Shown: positions 49,320 through 58,565 of the stretch, in pieces
How the letters are laid out: every line of letters starts with the position of its first letter
Position numbering within the stretch: the stretch's first letter is position 1
Assembly: GCF_002551815.1 (NCBI RefSeq)
Contig: NZ_NVPR01000038.1
Coordinates: 49,650 to 113,649, forward strand
Direction: 5' to 3'
Length of the DNA: 64,000 bases
DNA from: Bacillus sp. AFS098217
Lineage (GTDB): Bacteria; Bacillota; Bacilli; Bacillales; Bacillaceae_G
Program-made: the position numbers and the translations under genes
Notes under the pieces: model-generated
Told to the model about the DNA's origin: nothing
Databases searched by the model: none
The model's input: the letters and a program-made list of their open reading frames with translations, nothing else

Positions 49320-50477
49320 TTACGCATATGAATGTAAACCAGCAATAACTAAATTTACCGCAATAAAGTTAAACATAATTATCGCAAACCCAATCACTGC
49401 AAGCCATGCAGATTTTTCTCCATGCCACCCTTTAGATAAACGTAAATGTAAAACTGCCGCATAAAAGAGCCATGTAATAAGTGCCCAAACTTCTTTTGGA
49501 TCCCAACCCCAAAATCGTGTCCATGCAACTTGCGCCCAAATCATCGCAAAGATTAATGCACCTAACGTAAAGATGGGGAATCCTATCGCAATCGAACGGT
49601 AGCCAATTTCATCAAGCAAATCACTGCTAACGTTTTTGACTATTGGTTGAAGGGCCGCTGATACTCTTTTTCGTAAAATTAACCTTAATACAATATAAAG
49701 CCCCGTTCCAATAAGCAGTGACCAAATCACTGTGTTTAATTTCTTTGCATTTATTATAGCGGGCATTTCTGCAATAGGTTCAAACTTACTAGTTGTCATT
49801 AACTTCCCTTCATGAGGTCCAACTAGCGCAGGGAGATTATATTTCATCTCGACTTTTTGTTCATTTTTATCCACCCATTGAAATTTCGCTTCATATTTCG
49901 TTGCCGAATAAACTGTTGTTACCGCTATAAATCCGATAGCACAAACGAGTGTAAACACGACTGTCTCTAGCCAAAATGTCCGTTTCGTCCTTTTTGACTG
50001 ATCTACATTTTTAAGCAAGTACATGACACCTGTAATAAAACTAATTGCTAAAATAGCTTGTCCAGCTGCTGCCGTTGTTACATGAATTTGTAGCCAATTA
50101 CTTTTCAACGATGGAATAAGCGGTGAAATTTCTCTTGGGAACATACTTGCATATGCAATTAATAAAAGAGCTACTGGTAAAGCGAATAATCCCACTATGC
50201 TTACACGATACATAAAGTACATAACAATAAAAGCACCAACAAGCATCATGCCAAAGAATGTACCAAACTCAAAGAAATTACTTACTGGTGCATGCCCTGA
50301 AGCAATCCACCTTGTTACAAAGTATACAGTTTGAGCGGCAAATCCTAAAATTGTTATGGTTATACCTATACTCGCCCACTTCCGACCCTTTTCTTTAATT
50401 GCTCCCCCGAAGAACAGTGTTGCAATTAAATATAAAATGAAAGCGGCAAACAGGAAATTACTGCTTATCTGCACCAT
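49320..50477 (-). CDS. resC: Cytochrome c biogenesis protein ResC (CcsA/CcsB type)
   Basis: Integral membrane part of the system II heme lyase that attaches heme to apocytochrome c. The 385-residue protein has about eight to ten helices and the tryptophan-rich [14 protein letters not shown] motif (near 313-326) between histidine-bearing helices. The ATG at 50477 lies 14 bases after resB. It acts with ResB to mature the heme of QcrC and other c-type cytochromes. Confidence 0.95.
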   Translation of the reverse strand: MVQISSNFLFAAFILYLIATLFFGGAIKEKGRKWASIGITITILGFAAQTVYFVTRWIASGHAPVSNFFEFGTFFGMMLVGAFIVMYFMYRVSIVGLFALPVALLLIAYASMFPREISPLIPSLKSNWLQIHVTTAAAGQAILAISFITGVMYLLKNVDQSKRTKRTFWLETVVFTLVCAIGFIAVTTVYSATKYEAKFQWVDKNEQKVEMKYNLPALVGPHEGKLMTTSKFEPIAEMPAIINAKKLNTVIWSLLIGTGLYIVLRLILRKRVSAALQPIVKNVSSDLLDEIGYRSIAIGFPIFTLGALIFAMIWAQVAWTRFWGWDPKEVWALITWLFYAAVLHLRLSKGWHGEKSAWLAVIGFAIIMFNFIAVNLVIAGLHSYA

Positions 50478-50491
50478 ATATTCTCCCCACC

Positions 50492-52120
50492 TTAGCTAAT
50501 TTTTTTATCATTTACTTTGTCATACGGTTGTGGAATTGATGTTCCTTCTAATACTCTTTCAACATCTTTTCTTAAACCAAACCAGTTTTTATTTGTATGG
50601 CCAGCAATCCACCATTTATCTTTGACCTTTTGTATCCAAATACGGCGATGATTCCAATACATCCCTTGAATTACGCCAACCATGAAGATAAACCCTCCGA
50701 TTCCAAGAATCCATAGCGTCAAATCTTTTCGTACAATGAGCGCCGTTGCATTTTGCATTTCTACTCCTGCAAATGCCATTTTATATTTATTGTTCCCTTC
50801 CGCTTCTATATTTTGTCGAATACCAACAAAACTCACTTCCCCTTCCGGTGTTTCGGGTGTAAACATTTTAAAAACAAAGGCTGGATTATTCGGAAGTTTT
50901 GTCTTTGTATTTGGCTTACCACTTTCATCAAAATAAAAATCTGGAAAATAGCTTAATAGTGTAAGAGAATATCCGTCTCCTAAATCATATGTTTCCTGTG
51001 GATTTGTTAAATCCACCTTAATCGGTCCCCATTTTTGATTACTTTCTTTATTCTGTAAATAAAAGGACATACTCCGAAACTCACTCTCTTTAAACGAATA
51101 TTGATATAAAGCAAAATCATTAAACTTGAGTGGTTCATTTACACGAATCTTAGCTTCTTTTACCTTTTCTAGTTTCGGTTTTTGCCCTGCTATATTTTCT
51201 CCTACCGCTTTATACAAAACAGCATTCGTTTGATAGTTTTTCGCAATCATTTTATCGCCTATACGATTAATTGCAGTATCAAATGCCTTGTCTTCTTTAT
51301 TTTCTTTATCATAAACTTCTTTTATGAATTTCTCATTTTTTAAATAATATTCCCCGTTAGTTCCTGGAATTTCCTTTGTTTCACCATCTCGTAGCCAAAG
51401 TGATTCATCCACATACATACTTGGAAGAAAACGCAGCATTGCTCCGAATAGAAAAATAATAAGACCAATATGGTTTACATATGGCCCCCAACGAGAGAAG
51501 CGGCCTTTTTCCGCTAAAATATTTTCACCTTCGACCCTTACATTATAATTCCTCTTCTTTAAATTAGCTTGAATTCGCTCTAGTTCTCCCTCTTTCGGAG
51601 AACCTGTCCCATACAATCGTTGTCTCTTTAAAAAACTCGGGTGTCTTTTTACTCCCTGTTTCTTTAAAGCCTTATAAAGCGGAATTACTCGATCCAAACT
51701 GCATATCACAAGTGAAATACCAATTGACGCAATCAAAATCATATACCACCATGAACTATACAAGTTATTAAAACCTAATTGATAATATAGTTGCCCCAAA
51801 AAGCCATATTCCTTTTCATAATACTCAGCTGGGGTAACACCTGGAGGTATGTACATTTCTTGCGGAAAAATTGTGCCCACCGCCGATGCCACCAAAGTAA
51901 TAACAATGAGCCATACACCTACTTTGACAGAAGAGAAAAAACTCCAAATTTTATCGACTATCGTTTTTGTATGAGTGAGAGAACGCCGTGCGCTTCCCTC
52001 ATAGCGCATATCCAATAATTGTGCATCTTCATTGTTTTCAAACGGTTTCCCGCAAGCTTCGCAAAAAATTGTGCCTATTGGATTTACATGGCCACATTCA
52101 CACTTTATCTGTTCCAACAT
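50492..52120 (-). CDS. resB: Cytochrome c biogenesis protein ResB
   Basis: Partner of ResC in the system II heme lyase. The 542-residue protein matches the family length when the ATG at 52120 is used (Shine-Dalgarno AGAGG eight bases before). It begins with a cytoplasmic zinc-ribbon-like [14 protein letters not shown] motif, then three early helices, a large outer-face domain from about 240 to 450, and a last helix near 460-485. The outer domain chaperones apocytochrome. Confidence 0.94.
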   Translation of the reverse strand: MLEQIKCECGHVNPIGTIFCEACGKPFENNEDAQLLDMRYEGSARRSLTHTKTIVDKIWSFFSSVKVGVWLIVITLVASAVGTIFPQEMYIPPGVTPAEYYEKEYGFLGQLYYQLGFNNLYSSWWYMILIASIGISLVICSLDRVIPLYKALKKQGVKRHPSFLKRQRLYGTGSPKEGELERIQANLKKRNYNVRVEGENILAEKGRFSRWGPYVNHIGLIIFLFGAMLRFLPSMYVDESLWLRDGETKEIPGTNGEYYLKNEKFIKEVYDKENKEDKAFDTAINRIGDKMIAKNYQTNAVLYKAVGENIAGQKPKLEKVKEAKIRVNEPLKFNDFALYQYSFKESEFRSMSFYLQNKESNQKWGPIKVDLTNPQETYDLGDGYSLTLLSYFPDFYFDESGKPNTKTKLPNNPAFVFKMFTPETPEGEVSFVGIRQNIEAEGNNKYKMAFAGVEMQNATALIVRKDLTLWILGIGGFIFMVGVIQGMYWNHRRIWIQKVKDKWWIAGHTNKNWFGLRKDVERVLEGTSIPQPYDKVNDKKIS

Positions 52121-52198
52121 TCTCACCGCCTCTTATTTCTATATTATTATTGTATCGCCTTAACTCAAGTTAACGCAATACTCAGAATTTTTAAACAG

Positions 52199-52224
52199 GG
52201 GTGCTATGACGACGCAAAGCACCT
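52199..52224 (-). repeat. Inverted repeat between resA and resB
   Basis: GGTGCT and AGCACC, 12 bases apart, lie in the 145-base gap between resA and resB. There is no T run directly adjacent, so this may be a weak attenuator or an mRNA stability element. A second small palindrome (TTAACTCAAGTTAA) lies at about 52159. Confidence 0.35.
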
Positions 52225-52269
52225 TCTTCTATCTAAATATTTCTCTTCATTATGTAAAGGCTTTCTTTA

Positions 52270-52791
52270 TTATGGAGTAATTTTCTTTAAATACTCTTCC
52301 ATTTGTTCCTTCGTTTGTGTACCAGTAATCATTTCGATTACCTTGCCTTCTTTATCAATCAAAAACGTTGTTGGTAGTGGTCCAACACCATATGTACTTA
52401 TTATTTCTGAACCTTTATCAATCGCAACTGGAAATTTCAATCCATATTGATCCACAAAATTTTTCACCGCAATATTCGTTTCATCTGCATCTAATGCAAT
52501 GATTTCAACGCCTTTATCTTTATATTTTGGATATAACTCATTCATATACGGCATCTCTTTTTCACACGGCTTGCACCATGTTCCCCAAAAATTTAAAAAT
52601 ACTCCTTTTCCTTTCAAATCTTTGAGTTCAATTTTTTTCCCTTCTAAATCTGTAACAACAAAGTTAGGTGCTGTTTTCCCAATTTGCACCTTTTCTTTAT
52701 CAGCAAAAAATCCTTGATACAGCGTAAATCCTACGGCGACACTTAAAATAAGCAAGATGAGAACGCGAAATAATAAACGATTCTTCTTCAT
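52270..52791 (-). CDS. resA: Thiol-disulfide oxidoreductase ResA
   Basis: Membrane-anchored thioredoxin-like reductase that keeps the CxxCH cysteines of apocytochrome c reduced for heme attachment. The 173-residue protein has an N-terminal helix (about 7-28) and the active site WCKPC (Cys73, Cys76). A family-specific Glu is present in the QxxKEQMEEY tail region or nearby. The ATG follows GAGGAGAGG. It opens the resABC operon. Confidence 0.95.
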   Translation of the reverse strand: MKKNRLLFRVLILLILSVAVGFTLYQGFFADKEKVQIGKTAPNFVVTDLEGKKIELKDLKGKGVFLNFWGTWCKPCEKEMPYMNELYPKYKDKGVEIIALDADETNIAVKNFVDQYGLKFPVAIDKGSEIISTYGVGPLPTTFLIDKEGKVIEMITGTQTKEQMEEYLKKITP

Positions 52792-52887
52792 ATTTCCTCT
52801 CCTCTCTTTGATGAATATTTATAAACATTTTGCTGCAATCACTGTTTTATCTGTCGCTGTATAATCGCTTACAAAAGCGTTTTATTT

Positions 52888-52958
52888 ACCTTTCACCAGC
52901 GGAACACCCCACTGGTGAAAGGTTCATTTTATCCCGCATAAAAGCCCCATTGGTGAAG
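52888..52958. repeat. Hairpin and direct-repeat cluster between rluB and resA
   Basis: ACCTTTCACCAG (52888-52899) and its exact complement (52912-52923) form a 12-bp stem. CCCCACTGGTGAA (52907-52919) recurs as CCCCATTGGTGAA about 39 bases on. No T run marks it as a simple terminator on either strand. It could be the remnant of a small repeat or a site used by a regulator of resA. Confidence 0.5.
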
Positions 52959-53008
52959 AATAACCATTCATAGGCATAAAAGCACGAATAACAGTTTCAC
53001 TTGACCGC

Positions 53009-53737
53009 TTATCTTGGTTTTGTAGAGGCAAGTGCACGCAATTGCTTCACTTCATGAGGTGACAGCTCTCTCGCATCACCAGGACGTAAGCTACCCGCTT
53101 CTAAGAAGGCATAACGTTCACGTTTTAACTTCATTACTTTACAGCCAAGTGCTTCAAACATACGACGAACTTGACGATTGCGTCCTTCATGAATTGTTAA
53201 TTGTACAATTGCCATCTCTTTACGTTTATCCCAAGAAAGAATTTTCACATGTGCTGGTGCTGTTTTTCCATCTTCTAATACAACACCCTTTTCCAGCATG
53301 CGAATCTTCTCACCTGTTAATGGCCCTTTTACTTTCGCAACATATGTTTTCTCAACCTTATACTTCGGATGCATCAATATGTTTGCAAAGTCACCATCGT
53401 TTGTCATAAGTAATACACCAGACGTATCATAGTCTAAGCGCCCAATTGGGAATAGACGCTGCTGGATATCAAGGAAAAAGTCTGTAACAACTTTTCTTCC
53501 TTTATCATCTGACACACTCGAAATTACGCCTGTTGGTTTATATAGTAAGAAATAAACAGGTTCTTCTTTTTCAAGAGGGATATTATTTACTTCTACTTTA
53601 TCTTGTGGAGTTACTTTCGTTCCTAACTCAGTCACTATTTGACCGTTAACTTTCACTTTCCCTTGCTGAATTAGTTCTTCAGCCTTCCTTCTTGATGCAA
53701 TACCTGCTTGTGCAATCACTTTTTGTAGTCGTTCCAT
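53009..53737 (-). CDS. rluB: 23S rRNA pseudouridine synthase RluB
   Basis: Isomerises a uridine in the peptidyl-transferase region of 23S rRNA. The 242-residue protein has an S4 RNA-binding domain (residues 1-60) and a RsuA/RluB catalytic domain with the aspartate in GRLDYDTSGVLL (near 97-108) and REGRNRQVRRMFEALG-type C-terminal signature. The ATG follows AAAGGAAA. It precedes resA in the B. subtilis order as well. Confidence 0.95.
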   Translation of the reverse strand: MERLQKVIAQAGIASRRKAEELIQQGKVKVNGQIVTELGTKVTPQDKVEVNNIPLEKEEPVYFLLYKPTGVISSVSDDKGRKVVTDFFLDIQQRLFPIGRLDYDTSGVLLMTNDGDFANILMHPKYKVEKTYVAKVKGPLTGEKIRMLEKGVVLEDGKTAPAHVKILSWDKRKEMAIVQLTIHEGRNRQVRRMFEALGCKVMKLKRERYAFLEAGSLRPGDARELSPHEVKQLRALASTKPR

Positions 53738-53946
53738 TTCCTTTTTTCACCTCAAATTTATCTTACCTTCATTAGAAAGACTTGGCAACCGCCTAAGGTA
53801 TACGACGATTTGCCTCGCCTATCATAAACAACATAGCTATAGTTACAAACTTATAAAGGACAAACGCTACTTTATCCTTTATTATTGTGTACCTTCTTAC
53901 CTGCTGTTCACAACAAAAGTTCATTATTTTGTCAAAAATACTCCAT

Positions 53947-53984
53947 AAAAAAACCACTATTAAGTTGCACCTTAATAGTGGTCG
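53947..53984 (-). terminator. Rho-independent terminator of the dacB-spmA-spmB operon
   Basis: ACCACTATTAAG pairs with CTTAATAGTGGT around a 6-base loop, followed by T7 on the minus strand. Confidence 0.9.
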
Positions 53985-54025
53985 TATACGTATTATAAGC
54001 GAATTGACACAAAAAATGAATAGGT

Positions 54026-54556
54026 TTAATGAAACAATAACGAAACAAACACGATAGAACAAATAATACCGATTAGATCAGCAAACAATCCGACCTTTAA
54101 TGCATCACCCATTTTACGAATTCCAACAGCTCCAAAATACACTGTTAAAATATAAAATGTTGTATCTGTACTCCCTTGCATCGTAGACGCTAACCTTCCA
54201 ATAAATGAATCTGGCCCATATGTAGCAATTAGATCTGTTGTAATACTTAAACCAGCTGATCCTGAAATTGGACGTATAAGTGCGAGTGGGACAATTTCTG
54301 CCGGTACATGAATTATATCTAACATCGGTTTCATTACCGATATCATCGCATCTAGCGCTCCAGATGCTCTAAAAATAGAAATGGATACAAGCATCCCTAC
54401 CATAAATGGTAAAATAGAGACGGCGATTTGAATCCCTTCTTTTCCACCTTCTACAAATGATTCATATGTCGGAACTTTTTTTATCGTTCCGTACAATAAT
54501 ATAAATCCAATGACACATGGAATTACCCATAATGAAATCGTATTAACAATACTCAC
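54026..54556 (-). CDS. spmB: Spore maturation protein SpmB
   Basis: Membrane protein of 176 residues with five or six helices that, with SpmA, is needed for spore core dehydration. It contains the nucleoside-recognition/gate-type stretch ISGSAGLSITTDLI. The start is a GTG at 54556 that overlaps the spmA stop (GTGA). It is last in dacB-spmA-spmB, before a strong terminator. The transported substance is not known. Confidence 0.93.
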   Translation of the reverse strand: MSIVNTISLWVIPCVIGFILLYGTIKKVPTYESFVEGGKEGIQIAVSILPFMVGMLVSISIFRASGALDAMISVMKPMLDIIHVPAEIVPLALIRPISGSAGLSITTDLIATYGPDSFIGRLASTMQGSTDTTFYILTVYFGAVGIRKMGDALKVGLFADLIGIICSIVFVSLLFH

Positions 54557-55149
54557 TTTTTCCGCCCCTTTCTACTCCTTCTTCGGTAAAAATAGCGGTC
54601 AATCCAAATCGCTCCGATCATCGATAGTACTTGCGCGATAAACGTAACGCCAACAATTTCAGTAGGATTCGCTGATTCATATGTCATCCGAATTGAAATT
54701 ACAGTGGTCGGAATCAATGTAATTGCAGAAGTATTTAAAGCTAAAAATGTCACCATAGAACGGCTTGCAGAATCCTTTCCTCCGTTTAACTCTTTAAGCT
54801 GCTCCATAGCCTTAATCCCCAGTGGTGTCGCCGCATTTCCTAGTCCAAAAAAGTTTGCCATCATATTAGATAAAATAAATCCCATTGAAGGGTGATCCTT
54901 TGGTATTTCTGGAAATAATCTCTTTACCACCGGCATGAAAAATGAGACTAACTTCTTTAATAAACCTGCCTCCTCGGCAATCTTCATTAAACCTAACCAA
55001 AAAACTAAAACACTAATAAGCCCAATACAAATTGTTACTGCATCTTTTGATCCTTCAAAAACCGCTTTGTTTACTTCTTCCATCGTTCCGTTCATCATCG
55101 CATATACAATCCCAACAATCGCCATCGCCACCCATACAAGGTTAACCAT
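54553..55149 (-). CDS. spmA: Spore maturation protein SpmA
   Basis: Partner of SpmB, about 198 residues and five or six helices, including FFGLGNAATPLGIKAMEQL, which matches the nucleoside-recognition domain. The ATG at 55149 lies inside the dacB end (8-base overlap) with TAGGTG at good spacing. A TTG at 55161 is less well placed. Expressed in the same mRNA as dacB, which tailors spore cortex cross-linking. Confidence 0.93.
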   Translation of the reverse strand: MVNLVWVAMAIVGIVYAMMNGTMEEVNKAVFEGSKDAVTICIGLISVLVFWLGLMKIAEEAGLLKKLVSFFMPVVKRLFPEIPKDHPSMGFILSNMMANFFGLGNAATPLGIKAMEQLKELNGGKDSASRSMVTFLALNTSAITLIPTTVISIRMTYESANPTEIVGVTFIAQVLSMIGAIWIDRYFYRRRSRKGRKK

Positions 55150-56263
55150 CTGTTCCAACACCTAACATATAAGAAAAAATTTCTCTCACATTATTCCAAT
55201 AAGGTCCGGTTGTAGCAATCAATTTTCGCTTACTATAAAATAAATTGCGTTCTCCTACTTTTTCGTTACCGACATAAACTACTGTTTTCCCTACTTTTTC
55301 CCCATCTATCAAATTTACGCTTTTATCAAGTTCCACTTTTAACAAAACTTGTTTTCTCTCGTCTCTTGTTAACGGTACAAAGAAATCATTTTTTGTATAA
55401 ACATGATTTGCATATTTCTTTTCTTTTAGTTCAGAGAGTGCCCCTTGTCCTAAAACCTTCGTCAACTTGTATTGTTTAAATCCCTGATCAAATAAATACA
55501 TATGGTCGTCCCAATCATTAGACGCATTGAGCGTCACCACAATTAAATCTAGTCCATCTTTCGAAGCTGTTGTAACAAGTGTTCGCCCTGCTTTTTTTGT
55601 AAATCCTGTCTTTCCACCTGTTGCAAATTCATAATAAGATGTCACAAGTTTATGTTTATTTTTCCATGGATAGTCCCACGATTTCGATTGGTATGTTTTT
55701 GTCCCAGAAATTTTCCGAAACGTTTCATTTCCCATTGCATACCTCGTTAAAAGTGCCATATCATATGCGGACGAATAATGCGTTCCATCACCATCTAAAC
55801 CATGGGGATTTGAAAAGTGTGTATCTTTCATGCCAATTGCTTTCGCTTTTTCATTCATTAAATACACAAATCCCTCTATACTTCCTCCAACATTTTCAGC
55901 AATTGCTTGTGCCGCATCATTACCAGATCGAAGCATCAGACCATAAACTAAATCCTCTAGCTTTACTTTTTGTCCAGGTTTTAAATAAATAGCTGATCCT
56001 TCTACACGAACTGCCTCGTTACTAATGGAAACCGTTTCTTTCATTTTGCCAGATTCAGCAGCTAGTAAAGCGGTCATAATTTTCGTAATACTAGCGATTT
56101 TTTGTGATTCATGTTCTAGTTTTCCATATAAAACACGTCCAGATTGTTCTTCCATTAATATGGCATTATGGGCGCTCACATCATTCATTTGTGCATATGT
56201 AGGAATCGGTATAACACCTGCACACATTATAAGAAGTGCAATCACAATCCAAGTTCGTCTCAT
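55142..56263 (-). CDS. dacB: Sporulation D-alanyl-D-alanine carboxypeptidase DacB (PBP5*)
   Basis: Trims peptide side chains of the spore cortex, controlling cross-linking. The 373-residue protein has a signal peptide (cut near YAQ), then the serine active-site motif SITK (near 59), SGN (near 114) and KTG (near 219). The C-terminal beta domain ends in a membrane-anchoring helix-like stretch. The ATG at 56263 follows GTGGGGG. It is the first gene of dacB-spmA-spmB. Confidence 0.94.
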   Translation of the reverse strand: MRRTWIVIALLIMCAGVIPIPTYAQMNDVSAHNAILMEEQSGRVLYGKLEHESQKIASITKIMTALLAAESGKMKETVSISNEAVRVEGSAIYLKPGQKVKLEDLVYGLMLRSGNDAAQAIAENVGGSIEGFVYLMNEKAKAIGMKDTHFSNPHGLDGDGTHYSSAYDMALLTRYAMGNETFRKISGTKTYQSKSWDYPWKNKHKLVTSYYEFATGGKTGFTKKAGRTLVTTASKDGLDLIVVTLNASNDWDDHMYLFDQGFKQYKLTKVLGQGALSELKEKKYANHVYTKNDFFVPLTRDERKQVLLKVELDKSVNLIDGEKVGKTVVYVGNEKVGERNLFYSKRKLIATTGPYWNNVREIFSYMLGVGTDG

Positions 56264-56350
56264 ATTTCCCCCACGTCCTTTTGGCACTTTTTGTACAAGT
56301 GTATGCCTGGCCCCTTAAAATATGAATGAAATATTCTTTTCTATCTCAGC

Positions 56351-56377
56351 AAAAAAGACGCACAAATATGCGTCTAA
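56351..56377 (-). terminator. Rho-independent terminator of the superoxide dismutase gene
   Basis: GACGCA/TGCGTC stem with a short loop, followed by TTTTTTG on the minus strand. It overlaps the stop codon. Confidence 0.8.
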
Positions 56378-57288
56378 TACGGGGTCCACTCAACTTGTTT
56401 CGCACTCTCAAATCGCTTTTCCACATCCGGCCAATTCACAACATTCCACCAATTTTTAATGTATTCATCTTTTCTATTTTGATACTGTAAGTAATAAGCA
56501 TGTTCCCACACATCAAGTACAAGTAATGGTATCGTATCCCACTGTGTAAATAGCTGATGCAGTGTACTTTGTAGAATTTCTAATCTTCCTGAACGAGGAA
56601 CCCATACAAGAATTGCCCAGCCAGATCCCTCTACTTTCGATGCGGCCTCTGTAAAATGCTTTTGAAAACGTAAAAAGCTCCCAAAATCTTTCTCAATTTC
56701 TTGCGATAATGCCCCCCTTGGACTCCCGCCCCCATCTTTTTTCATGTTATTCCAAAATATCGTGTGCAAATAATGTCCTGACCCATGAAATGCAGCTTCT
56801 CTTTCCCAATGCTTAATTAAATCAAACTGATTTGTTTTTCTTGCTTCTTCCATCATTTTCTCAGCTTTATTCAAACCTTCTACATAGCTACGATGATGTT
56901 TATCATGATGTAACATCATAATATCTCGAGAGATGTAAGGTTCCAGCGCATTATATGGATAAGGTAACGGAGGAAGCGTGTGTCCCCCAATTGGAACGGA
57001 CCTTTCTGTATACGACCTTTCATACAACTCATATTGTTCATCTTCTTGCATAAAAAGTTCTTGCAAATGATGCTGGATATGTTCTACATCATCACTTATT
57101 TCATACATAAATGCAGCATCTGTCTCATATTCATTTTCTTTCATACGTTCTAGTAGCATTTGAATCTTATAAGCAAGCATATGAACATCATACACTTCCA
57201 TTGCACGGCTATCTAATACATGAAGAACACTTTCACACCAACTCTCTACTTCATGAAAGTAATCTGTAAATACACCTTGTTGACTCAT
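56374..57288 (-). CDS. Fe/Mn superoxide dismutase with N-terminal extension
   Basis: At 304 residues it is about 100 longer than standard superoxide dismutases. Residues 1-95 form a separate helical, acidic domain of unknown role. The C-terminal 205 residues are the dismutase with all four metal ligands, His127, His175, Asp259 and His263 (in LHHDKHH, LHTIFW and DVWEHAYY). It matches the sodF/SodA2 type found beside dacB in the cereus group. Metal preference (Fe or Mn) cannot be told from this alone. Confidence 0.9.
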   Translation of the reverse strand: MSQQGVFTDYFHEVESWCESVLHVLDSRAMEVYDVHMLAYKIQMLLERMKENEYETDAAFMYEISDDVEHIQHHLQELFMQEDEQYELYERSYTERSVPIGGHTLPPLPYPYNALEPYISRDIMMLHHDKHHRSYVEGLNKAEKMMEEARKTNQFDLIKHWEREAAFHGSGHYLHTIFWNNMKKDGGGSPRGALSQEIEKDFGSFLRFQKHFTEAASKVEGSGWAILVWVPRSGRLEILQSTLHQLFTQWDTIPLLVLDVWEHAYYLQYQNRKDEYIKNWWNVVNWPDVEKRFESAKQVEWTPY

Positions 57289-57358
57289 GTCACACCTCCT
57301 CGATACTATCCACTTTAACTATATTCAAATCAGGAACCTTATATACCGCGCAGAAAAG

Positions 57359-57390
57359 TAAAAGAAGCTGAGTTTCCCCAGCTTCTTTAC
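57359..57390 (-). terminator. Rho-independent terminator of ypuI
   Basis: AAAGAAGCTG pairs with CAGCTTCTTT across a short loop, followed by T residues on the minus strand. Confidence 0.8.
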
Positions 57391-57446
57391 GTTATTTCAC
57401 ACCTTTTTGGTATATCTCAAAATCATGTATAACCTTCAGCTTCACA

Positions 57447-57938
57447 TTAATATTTGTGCAGCATCTTTGTTTGATAATCTGTTTCATAATATTCCAATTC
57501 CTCACGCATCGTCTGGAATTTACCTTCTAATTCCTTCATTATTTTTTCCATGGAGTAAGGCGGTGTCTGTTGAAAAACAATGGAGTTTTTTCCCGTATAT
57601 GCAGAACGGCTATTTTCATACCACTGATCACTTTTTGGCGAGAAAAATTCAGCAATCACTTGATGATAAATTTTATATAATGTTTTCTCGGCGGCCGTCT
57701 TTCGAAATGGTTGACTATTTAGTAAAACTAGACATGCATCCAGTCCTTCTTCACAGAATACAAGAAGCCTCCTTATTGATGCCAACAATTCCTCATAATA
57801 ATGTTTATCACCTGCTGGTGTCTCTTCCAGTAACGAAGGTAGTGAATGGTAATTCGCATAATTCGTTATTAAAGTAATCACTTCTTCTAAAAATACTGAA
57901 ATCTGTTCTGTTTGATTTTCAACCATCGAATTAGACAT
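57447..57938 (-). CDS. ypuI: YpuI family protein (DUF3907)
   Basis: A 163-residue soluble helical protein of unknown function. It matches YpuI by length and sequence and by its position close to dacB-spmAB. The N-terminal MSNSMVENQTEQISVFLEEV and acidic C-terminal helix (KELEGKFQTMREELEYYET) are notable. In B. subtilis scpAB follows, but here another gene does. The ATG follows AAAGGGGAG. Confidence 0.82.
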   Translation of the reverse strand: MSNSMVENQTEQISVFLEEVITLITNYANYHSLPSLLEETPAGDKHYYEELLASIRRLLVFCEEGLDACLVLLNSQPFRKTAAEKTLYKIYHQVIAEFFSPKSDQWYENSRSAYTGKNSIVFQQTPPYSMEKIMKELEGKFQTMREELEYYETDYQTKMLHKY

Positions 57939-57961
57939 ATCCTTTTCTCCCCTTTGCTATT

Positions 57962-58351
57962 TTACACAATTTCTACTTGTTTATTTTTATGTAATTCCGT
58001 CAGTATCTCTTGTACTTTCATCACTGTTTTATCATCAAAATATTGCTGAAAATCCTCTACCATATTCATGTACACACGCTTCTGTCCGACAAGCTCCTTA
58101 TTTTTGACCAAACAAGTAAGAGCAACAATATCACGTAAATATATGTCTTGTTCTTCTATTTTAAAAACTGGATTTCCTTCAAAAGGAGTAATTTCTTCTA
58201 AAATTTCTTCAAAATAACGGACGTATAATACAGAAAGATTTTTCTTTTGATCATTCACTATATATGTAACTTCAGATCTATTAAAAAAATCTTCAGATGT
58301 ATTAGGTTGTGCTTTTTCTAACTCATATCCCGCATAACCTATTATAATCAT
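57962..58351 (-). CDS. Hypothetical protein
   Basis: A 129-residue protein with an ATG after AGAGGGAAAG and no membrane segment. It begins MIIIGYAGYELEKAQPNTSE. Charged residues are frequent and the C-terminal half is helical (MKVQEILTELHKNKQVEIV). It is 23 bases upstream of ypuI and divergent from mprF. No family was recognised. Confidence 0.65.
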   Translation of the reverse strand: MIIIGYAGYELEKAQPNTSEDFFNRSEVTYIVNDQKKNLSVLYVRYFEEILEEITPFEGNPVFKIEEQDIYLRDIVALTCLVKNKELVGQKRVYMNMVEDFQQYFDDKTVMKVQEILTELHKNKQVEIV

Positions 58352-58565
58352 CCACTTTCCCTCTCTTCCTTCTTTTGCTTTATTCTAACTCATTTTCTGA
58401 ATAAATAAAATATTTTCCGATGTCTCCCTTAGTAAAGATCATACAAAATCTCATTTTTATATAAAAAATAGCTTTAGTATACTTTAATTTACCTTTTTAT
58501 TTTCCTTGAAGTTTGTCATAATAATATTATTGTCTCAGTTTTTTTACACAAGGAGAGTTGTAGTT

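Noticed and set aside
53793-54062. Open frame of 89 residues on the minus strand.
   Set aside because: It overlaps the spmB end and the operon terminator and has no ribosome-binding site.
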